Made by a program: the position numbers and the translations under genes. Below, piece by piece: positions 31,219 to 38,806 of a stretch of DNA of 42,768 bases. How positions within the stretch are numbered: the stretch's first letter is position 1; every line of letters begins with the position of its first letter. Location of the stretch: contig NZ_RZRU01000037.1 of the NCBI RefSeq assembly GCF_003997495.1, forward strand, positions 1 to 42,768, in the 5' to 3' direction. Source of the DNA: Mesorhizobium sp. M7A.F.Ca.US.008.03.1.1. GTDB taxonomy: Bacteria; Pseudomonadota; Alphaproteobacteria; Rhizobiales; Rhizobiaceae. The notes beneath the pieces were generated by a model that searched no databases, was not told the origin of the DNA, and was given only the letters and a program-made list of their open reading frames with translations.

Positions 31219-32217
31219 GTGCAAAGCGATGAAGTCATCGCCCTCCATCCTGCCGAAAGCGGCATGCAGCTCGGCCGTGCCCTTCTTCACGCATTGCACA
31301 ATGCGGGCATTTCCGTTCTCTACCAGGATCGCGAGATGAAAACCGTATGGGCGCGCAACATGCGTGCGCCCTGGGTTTCGGACACCGCCGACAGCATCGG
31401 CATCCTGCCCCAGGCGCAGGCCGACCGCATCGGCACAGCCAAGCGCGACGTCATCGCATCCGGCAACCCCCAACGTCTTGAGATCAGCGTTCCTGTCGAG
31501 GATGGCAGTCGCTGGTTCGAGGTCTGGATCGATGCCGACCACGGCGACGGCGGCACTGTGCAGGGTGTCGTCACCACGATGGTCGAGACGACCGAGCAGA
31601 AGCGCCGTGAGCAGACCCTGACGACGCTGTTGCGGGAAGTGAGCCATCGCTCGAAAAACCTGCTGGCGATCATCCAGAGCATAGCCACCCAGACCGGTCG
31701 CTACTCCGACAGCATCGGCGATTTCCTGACACGCTTTCGCGGCCGGCTGCAATCGCTGGCCTCGTCCCAGGATCTCGTGACCTCTTCCAACTGGCGGGGT
31801 GCGGCGCTTCGCGAACTCGTATCGGGCCAGGTTGGGCGCTATGGCGGCGATCCGGTTCGCAGCCTGAGGTTTCAGGGGGCAAACCCATATCTCAATCCCA
31901 ACGCTACACTGCACATCGGCCTTGCGATGCATGAACTCGCCGTCAATTCGGTGAGTTACGGCGCCCTGTCGCGGCCCGGCGGATTCGTCAATGTTACAGC
32001 CAACCTGACCGCCGCCGACACGGGAACCTCCCTGTCGCTGACATGGGCCGAGGCAATCGGAGCCAGTGATGTCAGGCTTAGCGAAAAGCGCTTCGGCAGC
32101 GTCGCACTCGAACGGGTCGTGCCGGCATCACTGAACGGAACGGCGACGCTCGAAATCGCGGCTGGACGCCTCGAGTATCGCCTCGTCGTTCCGCACGGCA
32201 ATTTCGAGACGGATTGA
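31219..32217 (+). CDS. HWE-family sensor histidine kinase, PAS-HWE, under EcfG control
   Basis: A 332-residue soluble kinase: PAS-like input about 25-130 (LHNAGISVLYQDREMKTVW ... VVTTMVETTEQKR). The HWE box has His143 (LLREVSHRSKNLLAIIQSIA), and the HATPase part has IGLAMHELAVNSVSYGAL and a C-terminal FGSVALERVV. Start at GTG 31219, with AGGAAAG 5-6 bases upstream. Its EcfG promoter and its place downstream of phyR make it the best candidate for a PhyR kinase with feedback control. The HATPase N box keeps the Asn. Confidence 0.92.
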   Translation: MQSDEVIALHPAESGMQLGRALLHALHNAGISVLYQDREMKTVWARNMRAPWVSDTADSIGILPQAQADRIGTAKRDVIASGNPQRLEISVPVEDGSRWFEVWIDADHGDGGTVQGVVTTMVETTEQKRREQTLTTLLREVSHRSKNLLAIIQSIATQTGRYSDSIGDFLTRFRGRLQSLASSQDLVTSSNWRGAALRELVSGQVGRYGGDPVRSLRFQGANPYLNPNATLHIGLAMHELAVNSVSYGALSRPGGFVNVTANLTAADTGTSLSLTWAEAIGASDVRLSEKRFGSVALERVVPASLNGTATLEIAAGRLEYRLVVPHGNFETD

Positions 32218-32351
32218 GCGCACCCGCACCAGGTTCTTAACCCGCTGTTCACCATAAAAGCCGATGCTGTATTTCCCAGATACCACTGGAACCTGTTGCA
32301 TCTTCGAACATTTCCGCAGCAGGATTTGCAGCGTGGTGCGGGAGGAATGCC

Positions 32352-32531
32352 TTGACGGTTGCCGACATGAACAGACTGGAGCAGGCCGCCCGGATTTCCA
32401 TGGGCGAGTTTGAGGACTCCGAGGCTTCCGCGCCACCGCTGGCTCCTGTTCCTCCTGCTTCGTCGCGCCTTGTCGCTCTGGGTCTGGCCGCGGTTGTCGT
32501 CGCGGTCGTCTTCTTCCAGCTGGTTTACTGA
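32352..32531 (+). CDS. Small C-tail-anchored membrane protein, 59 residues
   Basis: Starts at TTG 32352, 6 bases after GGAGG; ATG 32367 is an alternative. Sequence MTVADMNRLEQAARISMGEF, then an acidic/Pro-rich spacer and a C-terminal helix (RLVALGLAAVVVAVVFFQLVY). Codon use is native. No family recognised. A near match to the EcfG promoter (GGAAC, 16 bases, CATT; 32288-32312) lies upstream, with one mismatch. Confidence 0.65.
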   Translation: MTVADMNRLEQAARISMGEFEDSEASAPPLAPVPPASSRLVALGLAAVVVAVVFFQLVY

Positions 32532-32591
32532 CTTCCGCACCACCTGCGGCCCCTCGGTCGCTCCCAATTCGCTGGTAGGTCTTGCAGTGCA

Positions 32592-32616
32592 GGAACTTTG
32601 CGGAATGTGGACCGTT
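32592..32616 (+). promoter_or_regulatory. EcfG-type promoter of the 108-residue exported protein gene
   Basis: GGAAC (32592-32596), 16 bases, CGTT (32613-32616), 25 bases before the ATG at 32642. Confidence 0.86.
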
Positions 32617-32641
32617 ACTGTGGCGAGAGGACGTTTTCGCC

Positions 32642-32968
32642 ATGGAACACATCGCCGCATTGCTGCTGGTCATCGGCTGCTCGAACACGATAGCCGATTG
32701 CCGTGAGATTCATGTCCCCGTCAGTGTTTTCGAAACCGCCGAGCAATGTGTCGCCGAACGTCCGTTCGCCATGGGCGACGCGCAGGGGCAGGCCGAACAC
32801 ATCGTCGCCAAATGCCTTGCGGTGGACCCGGCGCTCGAAGACGACTACGACCAGGTGGTGTGGAAGGTCGGCCGGGACGGCAGTATCGACGCATCCCCGG
32901 AGATTTCAAATACCGTGGTTGCGTCAAACATGACGCGCCCCGAAAAAGACTATCTTAGCCAACAATAA
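32642..32968 (+). CDS. Small exported protein, probably stress-induced, unknown function
   Basis: A 108-residue protein starting MEHIAALLLVIGCSNTIADC, a weak export signal. Four cysteines (residues about 13, 20, 37 and 58) could form disulfides outside the cytoplasm. The start ATG 32642 follows GAGAGGA. No family recognised. Its perfect EcfG promoter implies membership of the stress regulon. The Cys13 context (VIGCS) faintly suggests a lipobox, but the signal is short. Confidence 0.75.
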   Translation: MEHIAALLLVIGCSNTIADCREIHVPVSVFETAEQCVAERPFAMGDAQGQAEHIVAKCLAVDPALEDDYDQVVWKVGRDGSIDASPEISNTVVASNMTRPEKDYLSQQ

Positions 32969-33052
32969 ATTCGAGCAGGCAACGGGCGCCATTTCATGCT
33001 AAATGGCTGTTGGAGCTTACCAAAGTGTGGACACAAAGTGAGGAGTGACTCT

Positions 33053-33298
33053 ATGCGGAAGATGATTATTGCCATGGTTGCGGTGGCTGCGCTCAGCGGC
33101 TGCACCTCGACCGAGCAGGACGTCGTCGGCGGCGGCCTGATCGGCGCCGGTGTCGGCGGCTTGGTCGGTGGCGGCAAGGGCGCGCTGATCGGTGCGGCTG
33201 TCGGTGCCGGCTCTGGTTTGTTGTACCGTAACGTGCAAACTGGTCGCTGCAAGTATCGTCGCGCTGACGGTACGATCCACTGGGCCCGCTGCAACTGA
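33053..33298 (+). CDS. Small glycine-zipper lipoprotein
   Basis: An 81-residue protein with a clear lipobox (MIIAMVAVAALSGC, Cys17). A glycine-zipper segment follows (VVGGGLIGAGVGGLVGGGK...GALIGAAVGAGSGLLY), then a short basic tail with two cysteines (GRCKYRRADGTIHWARCN). Glycine zippers insert in or span membranes, as in the 17 kDa antigen/SlyB group. GAGGAG stands upstream of ATG 33053. It is followed by a strong terminator. No EcfG promoter found directly upstream; read-through from 32592 is possible. Confidence 0.88.
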   Translation: MRKMIIAMVAVAALSGCTSTEQDVVGGGLIGAGVGGLVGGGKGALIGAAVGAGSGLLYRNVQTGRCKYRRADGTIHWARCN

Positions 33299-33311
33299 CC
33301 CGATAATCTAA

Positions 33312-33352
33312 GGGAAGCGGAGACCGCAACCGGCTCCGCTTCCCCTTCCTTT
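33312..33352 (+). terminator. Rho-independent terminator after the lipoprotein gene
   Basis: GGGAAGCGGAG (33312-33322) pairs with CTCCGCTTCCC (33334-33344) around an 11-base loop, followed by CTTCCTTT. Confidence 0.85.
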
Positions 33353-33417
33353 AAAGTTCAGGTCGCCGGTTCGCCTGCCGCCATGCTTGGCATAGTCTCT
33401 GAACGGCTTCCTGTCCT

Positions 33418-35064
33418 TCAAGCAGTCAACGGTATCTTGATCTCCACCTTCAGCCCGTCGGCCTGAAAATCGCGCTTGATCGTGCCGCGCAGCTCGCGCG
33501 TGACATTGAGGTCGATCAGCTTGGTGCCGAATCCGGTCTCGGCCGGCGCCTCGACTTTCTTTTTTCCGGTCTCCCGCCAGTTCAGCGCCAGCGTCCGCTC
33601 GCGCCCACGCCCTTCCACAGACCAGTCCACTTTGAGCGCCCAGTCGCTCCTGAGCGAATTGGCGGAATTGCCGGCCTCGCCGTATTTTAGCGCATTGGTT
33701 GCCAGCTCATGGAAGGTCAGGCCGAGCGCCTGCGTCGTGGTTTCGTCGAGCAGCACCTGCGGTCCCGACAACAGCTCATCGGGTAGCTCCTTTCCGAACA
33801 CCTGACCCAGCTCGATGCGCAGGAGATCGCCAAGATCGGCCTTCTGCCAGCGCGAGCGCGTCAACATGTCCTGGGACGCCGCCATCGCCTGCAGCCTGGC
33901 CGAGAAGGACGCGGAAAACTCGTTGACGTCGGTAGCCCGCGATGCCGTCTGGCGCGCGATAGCCAGCACCCTGGTGATCGAATTCTTGATGCGATGCTTC
34001 ATCTCCTGCAGCATCAGGTCTTTTTCGATCAGGCTCTTTTCCGTCGTTTCGTGCAATCGCGACGCTGCCTCATAGGCCCGCTCCTGATAGCGCGCCACCA
34101 GCGCGATGGCACCCGCCAACAGCAGGCCGAACAGCCCCAGCATCACCGGAATAGCGCGCGACGACGGCTGCGAGAAGGCGCTTGTCGGCCGGAACAGGAC
34201 AGTCCATGACCGTCCGGCCACGATGATCTTTCGGGTGACCAGCAGCCTGTCGCCGAAAGTGGAAGCCGGCGGCGTCTCCGACCGGAACAACAGATTGTCG
34301 CCGTTCACGGCACCATCGCCATCATAGATTTCGGTGTTGACCGGCAGCAGCGGCGACCGGCTGAGCGCGGTCTGGAACAGATCGCGAGCCCGAAAGGCAG
34401 CATAGAGAAAACCGGCCGTCGAGGATCTCGAAGCATTGATGACGTCGGGAGCGGTTTCGACATTGAGCCGCACGAAAACGAAGAAGCCGGTGAACGTCTG
34501 CGCGGCGCCCGTGTCCTGGCCCAGTAGCACCAGCCCGCTGGCGTGCTGCTGGTCATCGGACATCGCCTTTTCGATCGCCACACGCCGCACCGGTTCGCTG
34601 AACATGTCGTAGCCGATGCCGGCTTGATTGGATGGATCCAGCGGTTCGAACAGCACGATAGGGGTGCGCCAGGGTTGCGTGGTATCCGGGTAGATTGGAT
34701 GACTGACGCCATAATCGTGCAGCATGTCGCGTTCGACCGTCGCCTCGTCGCCCGCCTTTGCCAGCCTGAGGAAGCCGATACCGCGCAAGCCGGCGAAATT
34801 CTTGTCGACATCGAGTGCGGTGAAGAACGCCTTGAACTCATTGCGAGAAATATCGCCATTGCGGGCGTCGAACAGCGCCTGCGTCGAGCGCAGCAGCGAC
34901 AGATGCAGGTCGATGCGGCTCTCGATCCGGTTGAGCGCATCGTCGGCAGTCGCCTCGAATTTGATGCGCGCGGCTTCCTGCGTGGCGAAATAGGCAAAAC
35001 CTGCCATCACCATGCTGATCAGCGCGACGGCGATAAAGGCGATGATCGGGAAAAGCTTCTTCAA
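33418..35064 (-). CDS. CHASE-domain HWE-family sensor histidine kinase, membrane-bound
   Basis: A 548-residue kinase with two membrane helices (about 5-27 and 304-324) flanking a periplasmic CHASE domain (about 75-230; FAGLRGIGFLR, PIVLFEPLDPSNQAGIGYDMFSEPVRR). The HWE box has His357 (LMLQEMKHRIKNSITRVLAIA), and the HATPase part has LTFHELATNALKYG. CHASE domains bind small extracellular ligands; the ligand here is unknown. It is the third HWE kinase within 10 kb and could feed PhyR or another receiver. No EcfG promoter was found upstream. It is a single-gene unit. Confidence 0.92.
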   Translation of the reverse strand: MKKLFPIIAFIAVALISMVMAGFAYFATQEAARIKFEATADDALNRIESRIDLHLSLLRSTQALFDARNGDISRNEFKAFFTALDVDKNFAGLRGIGFLRLAKAGDEATVERDMLHDYGVSHPIYPDTTQPWRTPIVLFEPLDPSNQAGIGYDMFSEPVRRVAIEKAMSDDQQHASGLVLLGQDTGAAQTFTGFFVFVRLNVETAPDVINASRSSTAGFLYAAFRARDLFQTALSRSPLLPVNTEIYDGDGAVNGDNLLFRSETPPASTFGDRLLVTRKIIVAGRSWTVLFRPTSAFSQPSSRAIPVMLGLFGLLLAGAIALVARYQERAYEAASRLHETTEKSLIEKDLMLQEMKHRIKNSITRVLAIARQTASRATDVNEFSASFSARLQAMAASQDMLTRSRWQKADLGDLLRIELGQVFGKELPDELLSGPQVLLDETTTQALGLTFHELATNALKYGEAGNSANSLRSDWALKVDWSVEGRGRERTLALNWRETGKKKVEAPAETGFGTKLIDLNVTRELRGTIKRDFQADGLKVEIKIPLTA

Positions 35065-35191
35065 CGGATCGTGCGGTCCCTGAGCAATGTCGGACCTTTA
35101 TGGGCAAGTCGCCGTGCCAACACAATGCCAAGGCCAAGCCATCCCTACGGCTGGCATATCACGGTTCCGGCAACCGCGATCTGGCTTGATC

Positions 35192-35992
35192 TCAGGCCGC
35201 GATCTTCAGCGCGCCCGGTCCGGGAATGGCGCCTGGCGGGCATTTGCCCAGAATGATCATGCCCAGCACCTCGTCCTGGGTGACATCAGTGGTGCGGGCG
35301 GTGCCGACGACCTGGCCGTTCTTCATGACGCAGACCCGGTCGGCGAGCTCGAACACATCGTGGATGTCGTGGCTGATCAGGAAGATGCCGATGCCGTCGG
35401 ACTTGAGTTGCTTGACCAGTTCGCCGACCTGCGCCGTTTCCTGCGGACCAAGCGCCGCCGTCGGCTCGTCCATGATCAGGATGCGGGCGTTGAACAGGAT
35501 CGCACGCGCGATCGCCACCGATTGCCGCTGGCCGCCCGACAGCTTGATCACCGGCTCCTTGAAACGCTGGAACCGGGGATTGAGCCGACCCATCACCTTG
35601 CGAGCCTCGGCCTCCATGGCAACGTCGTCGAGCGTGCCCCAGGCGGTCATCAGCTCGCGGCCGAGGAACAGATTGGCGGCGGCATCGACATTGTCGGCCA
35701 AGGCCAGCGTCTGGTAGATCGTCTCAATGCCGTATTTCTTGGCGTCGCGTGGATTGGAGATGGATGCCTCCTCGCCGTTGACGAAGATCTGGCCCGAATC
35801 GCGCTTGTAGGCGCCGGACAGGATCTTGATCAATGTCGACTTGCCGGCGCCATTGTGGCCGAGCAGCGCCACGACCTCGCCGGGGAAAAGATCGATCGAG
35901 GCGTCGTCGACGGCGCGGATGCCGCCAAACGCAATGGAGATGTTCCTCATGTCGATCAGCGCGGTGGCTGCAGGGGCAGTCTTGTCAGTCAT
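35192..35992 (-). CDS. xylG: Sugar ABC transporter ATP-binding protein, single-domain XylG-like
   Basis: A 266-residue ATPase with Walker A (GHNGAGKST), signature (LSGGQRQ), Walker B (ILIMDEPTAAL) and the switch His (LISHDIHDV). It powers uptake through the next-door permease. Escherichia coli XylG and related sugar ATPases carry two ATPase domains (about 500 residues), whereas this one has only one, a known form in Rhizobiales; two copies would pair on the transporter. Start at ATG 35992, 7 bases after GGAGG. Last gene of the xylFHG operon. Confidence 0.88.
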   Translation of the reverse strand: MTDKTAPAATALIDMRNISIAFGGIRAVDDASIDLFPGEVVALLGHNGAGKSTLIKILSGAYKRDSGQIFVNGEEASISNPRDAKKYGIETIYQTLALADNVDAAANLFLGRELMTAWGTLDDVAMEAEARKVMGRLNPRFQRFKEPVIKLSGGQRQSVAIARAILFNARILIMDEPTAALGPQETAQVGELVKQLKSDGIGIFLISHDIHDVFELADRVCVMKNGQVVGTARTTDVTQDEVLGMIILGKCPPGAIPGPGALKIAA

Positions 35993-36003
35993 GGCATGCC
36001 CTC

Positions 36004-37356
36004 CTAGACGCGCTTGCGATAGACGGTGTCGAGCCATACGGCGATCACCAGGACGGCGCCGACGACGATGCTCTGCAGCGGCGAGTCGACACCAAGCAGC
36101 ACCATGCCGGACTGCAGTGACTGCATCAGCAGGGCGCCGAGCATGGCGCCGATGATCGTTCCCGACCCGCCGGCTAGCGACGTGCCACCGATCACGGCGG
36201 CTGCAATGACGAGCAGCTCGTCGAGCGTTCCAAGCACATTGGTGGCCGAATTCTGCCGGGCCGAGGAGATCGCCGCGGCGATCGTGGCCAGCACGCCCAT
36301 GATCATGAACACCTTCATGGTGATCCAGCGCGTGTTGATGCCGGCGAGATTGGCCGCCTCGGGATTGCCGCCGATGGCGAAGACATAGCGGCCGAAACGG
36401 GTGCGGTTGGTGATGAAGGTCATGACCAGCCCGACGGCGACAGCCATCAGCACCGGTATGGCGATACCGTGGGCGATGAACAGGCCGCCTTCGGGAACGG
36501 TGATGTTGTTGGCGGCCGCATATCTGTTCACGATGCCGATCGGCCAGGGGTAGGAATTGGCGAGCCAGACCGCACCCATGATGGCGCCGCAGGTGACGAC
36601 ACCGAGCAGCGTCTCGGCCCAGATCGGACGTAACGGAAACCGGAAACGCTTGCGCTGCACCCGCCCGTTGAACAGCCCAAACACCACGGCGAGGCAGGCG
36701 ACGATCCCGACGACCCAGCTCCAGGTCGCGCCGATCGATCCTGCCGGCCCGCCGCCCATCAGCTGGAAGGTGGCGTTAAGCGGCGCCACGGTCTGGCCTG
36801 ATGTGACCCACCAGGCGGCACCGCGCCAGACCAGCAGGCCGCCCAGCGTCACGATAAAGGCGGGCACTTCGAGATAGGCGATGACGAAGCCTTGAAAGGC
36901 GCCGATCAACAGCCCGAGCGCCAGGCCGATGACCAACGCCAGGACCCAGATCCATGGATTGCCGAGTTCGAGCCCGACAAAGCGCACCAGGAAATGCACC
37001 TGGGCAAATCCCATCACCATGCCGATCAGGCCCTCGGCGGAACCGACCGACAGGTCGATGTTGCGCATGACGATGACCAGCACCATGCCGCAGGCCATGA
37101 TGGCAACCGCGGATGTCTGTACCGACAGGTTCCACAGATTGCGCGGCGTGAGAAAGGTTCGGCTGTCGAAATCGAGCGGGTTGACGCCGAGGCGCAGGCT
37201 GGAAATGACATGCAGCCCAATCCAGATGACCAGCAGCGCGCCGATCATGCCGAGCATGCGGGTGTCGATCTCGGTCGCCTTCAGGAACCGGGCGACGGCG
37301 CCGAGTTCCGACGCGCGCGCCGTATCGGCCTGCGGGTTGGACGTCGTATCGGTCAT
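36004..37356 (-). CDS. xylH: Sugar ABC transporter permease, XylH-like
   Basis: A 450-residue inner-membrane permease of the ribose/xylose type (BPD_transp_2), with many hydrophobic helices. Family segments include MRNIDLSVGSAEGLIGMVMG, LGGLLVWRGAAWW and VIGGTSLAGGSGTIIGAMLGALLMQSLQSGM. Longer than ribose permeases, as XylH proteins are. Start at ATG 37356; the frame allows a start 4 residues earlier. It is separated from xylF by a hairpin terminator, so it is likely made at lower level than the binding protein. Confidence 0.9.
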   Translation of the reverse strand: MTDTTSNPQADTARASELGAVARFLKATEIDTRMLGMIGALLVIWIGLHVISSLRLGVNPLDFDSRTFLTPRNLWNLSVQTSAVAIMACGMVLVIVMRNIDLSVGSAEGLIGMVMGFAQVHFLVRFVGLELGNPWIWVLALVIGLALGLLIGAFQGFVIAYLEVPAFIVTLGGLLVWRGAAWWVTSGQTVAPLNATFQLMGGGPAGSIGATWSWVVGIVACLAVVFGLFNGRVQRKRFRFPLRPIWAETLLGVVTCGAIMGAVWLANSYPWPIGIVNRYAAANNITVPEGGLFIAHGIAIPVLMAVAVGLVMTFITNRTRFGRYVFAIGGNPEAANLAGINTRWITMKVFMIMGVLATIAAAISSARQNSATNVLGTLDELLVIAAAVIGGTSLAGGSGTIIGAMLGALLMQSLQSGMVLLGVDSPLQSIVVGAVLVIAVWLDTVYRKRV

Positions 37357-37446
37357 GATTCCTCCCACCGGCTGGCCGTCTGGCGCGCGTGCCGGAGCTC
37401 AGCCTAGAAGCTACCCGCATGATGCGGAAACACAATTCTTTGAGAA

Positions 37447-37474
37447 AACGCCGCGGCTTGTGGGCCGCGGCGTT
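37447..37474 (-). terminator. Hairpin between xylF and xylH
   Basis: AACGCCGCGGC (37447-37457) pairs with GCCGCGGCGTT (37464-37474). On the minus strand TTTTC follows. Partial termination here would give more binding protein than permease; it also shields the 3' end of xylF mRNA. Confidence 0.8.
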
Positions 37475-37496
37475 CAGATATTTCGAAGTGGTCGGA

Positions 37497-38537
37497 TCAG
37501 TTACAGGCCGCGACGGTGCCGGCGGCGACACCCGCGCAGACTTCGTCCTTCTTGATCCAGCCAGCGTCGATGACGACGTTGAGATTGTCCTTGGTGATGG
37601 CAACCGGGGTCAGGAACAGAGATTTAACGGTGTTGCCCCCCGGCGTCGTGAAGTCCTTGGCGCCGGCGATGTCGCTCGTCTTCTTGCCGTCGGCCAGTTG
37701 CGAGGCGATCTCGGCGGCATTCTTGCCGAGTTCACGCGCGTCCTTCCACACCGACACGGTTTGCGTGCCGAGGGCGATGCGGTTCAGCGCGGCGTGGTCG
37801 CCGTCCTGCCCCGAGACCGGCACGGTGCCGGCCAAACCTTGAGCCGTGAGCGCCGCGACGACGCCACCGGCAGTGCCGTCATTGGCCGCGACCACCGCGT
37901 CGACCTTGTTGTCGTTGGCGGTCAGGAACTGTTCCATGTTCTTCTGGGCGTTGGCGGGCAGCCAGCCATCCGTGTAGGCTTCGCCGACATTCTTGATCTT
38001 GCCGCTGTCGATAGCTTCCTTGAGCACTTCCATCGAGCCCGAGAACAGGAAGTCGGCATTGGGATCGGCACCGGAGCCCTTGATGAAGACGTAGTTGCCT
38101 TCCGGCTTGACCTTGAACACTTCGCGGGCCTGCATGCGGCCGACTTCCTTGTTGTCGAAGGTCAGATAGAAGACGTCCTTGTTCTCGATCAGCCGGTCAT
38201 AACCGACGACCGGAATGCCTTCGTCCAGCGCCTTCTGCACCGCCGGGCCGATGGCTGAAGCATCCTGCGCCAGGATGATCAGGGAGTTGGCGCCCTGCGA
38301 GATCAGGCTTTCGACATCGGTAAGCTGCTTGCCGGGATTGGACTGCGCATCGGCGGAGATGTATTTATCGCCGGCGGCCTCGATCGCCGTCTTCATGGCC
38401 GCCTCGTCGGTCTTCCAGCGCTCTTCCTGGAAGTTGGACCACGAAACGCCGACGACCTTGTCCTTCGCCTGCGCGACAGACGCGAGCGTCAGCGACATAG
38501 CGGCACCCGCCAAAATGGCGGCTGTGAATCTTTTCAT
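37497..38537 (-). CDS. xylF: D-xylose-type sugar-binding protein, periplasmic
   Basis: A 346-residue substrate-binding protein with a signal peptide (MKRFTAAILAGAAMSLTLAS, cleavage near AQA). Two lobes are visible, with NPGKQLTDVESLISQGANSLIILAQD and PVVGYDRLIENKDVFYLTFDNKEVG. The latter, with ANDGTAGGVVAAL and VSGQDGDHAALNRI, is typical of XylF-like xylose-binding proteins. Start ATG 38537, with GGGAGG upstream. It is the first and most strongly expressed gene of the operon, and its promoter is overlapped by a ROK operator. Confidence 0.92.
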   Translation of the reverse strand: MKRFTAAILAGAAMSLTLASVAQAKDKVVGVSWSNFQEERWKTDEAAMKTAIEAAGDKYISADAQSNPGKQLTDVESLISQGANSLIILAQDASAIGPAVQKALDEGIPVVGYDRLIENKDVFYLTFDNKEVGRMQAREVFKVKPEGNYVFIKGSGADPNADFLFSGSMEVLKEAIDSGKIKNVGEAYTDGWLPANAQKNMEQFLTANDNKVDAVVAANDGTAGGVVAALTAQGLAGTVPVSGQDGDHAALNRIALGTQTVSVWKDARELGKNAAEIASQLADGKKTSDIAGAKDFTTPGGNTVKSLFLTPVAITKDNLNVVIDAGWIKKDEVCAGVAAGTVAACN

Positions 38538-38598
38538 ATTATCCTCCCTGCGCCGCGTTGGCGCGACCAAACTGACCCGAAGGCCGGCACAGAAGCTC

Positions 38599-38623
38599 TA
38601 TTTTTTCGAGCCTCGAAAAAATA
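38599..38623. promoter_or_regulatory. Operator 1 for the ROK regulator, 25-base perfect palindrome
   Basis: TATTTTTTCGAG, central C at 38611, and CTCGAAAAAATA form a perfect 25-base dyad. It overlaps the -10 box of the xylF promoter, so repressor binding would block transcription. Confidence 0.85.
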
Positions 38624-38649
38624 CTGGGCCAACGCCCGAACACTGTCAA
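38621..38649 (-). promoter_or_regulatory. Sigma-70 promoter of xylF
   Basis: On the minus strand TTGACA (38649-38644), 17 bases, CAGTAT (38626-38621). The transcript would start about 10 bases on, inside operator 1, some 75 bases before the ATG at 38537. Confidence 0.75.
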
Positions 38650-38682
38650 CATCGATTCTGATGGATTTTGATGTCGTTTCGA

Positions 38683-38707
38683 ATTTTTTTCGAGCCTCGG
38701 AATAAAT
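38683..38707. promoter_or_regulatory. Operator 2 for the ROK regulator, imperfect palindrome
   Basis: A 25-base dyad with the same TTTTTCGAG-C-CTCG core, centred at 38695, with two mismatched pairs. The centres are 84 bases apart, eight helical turns. Confidence 0.72.
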
Positions 38708-38806
38708 AAATGACAGGGTGCGCGGCTTCTGCCAGTATTTACCTGCGTCACCGACAGCGTTCCATGGGCAGGAAGAACCGCGGCGACCGGGAGGATATGA
38801 AAAAGC

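Noticed and set aside
32288..32312. An eleventh EcfG promoter (GGAAC, 16 bases, CATT)
   Set aside because: One mismatch in the -10 box, so it is not counted with the ten perfect sites, though it lies well placed before the gene at 32352.
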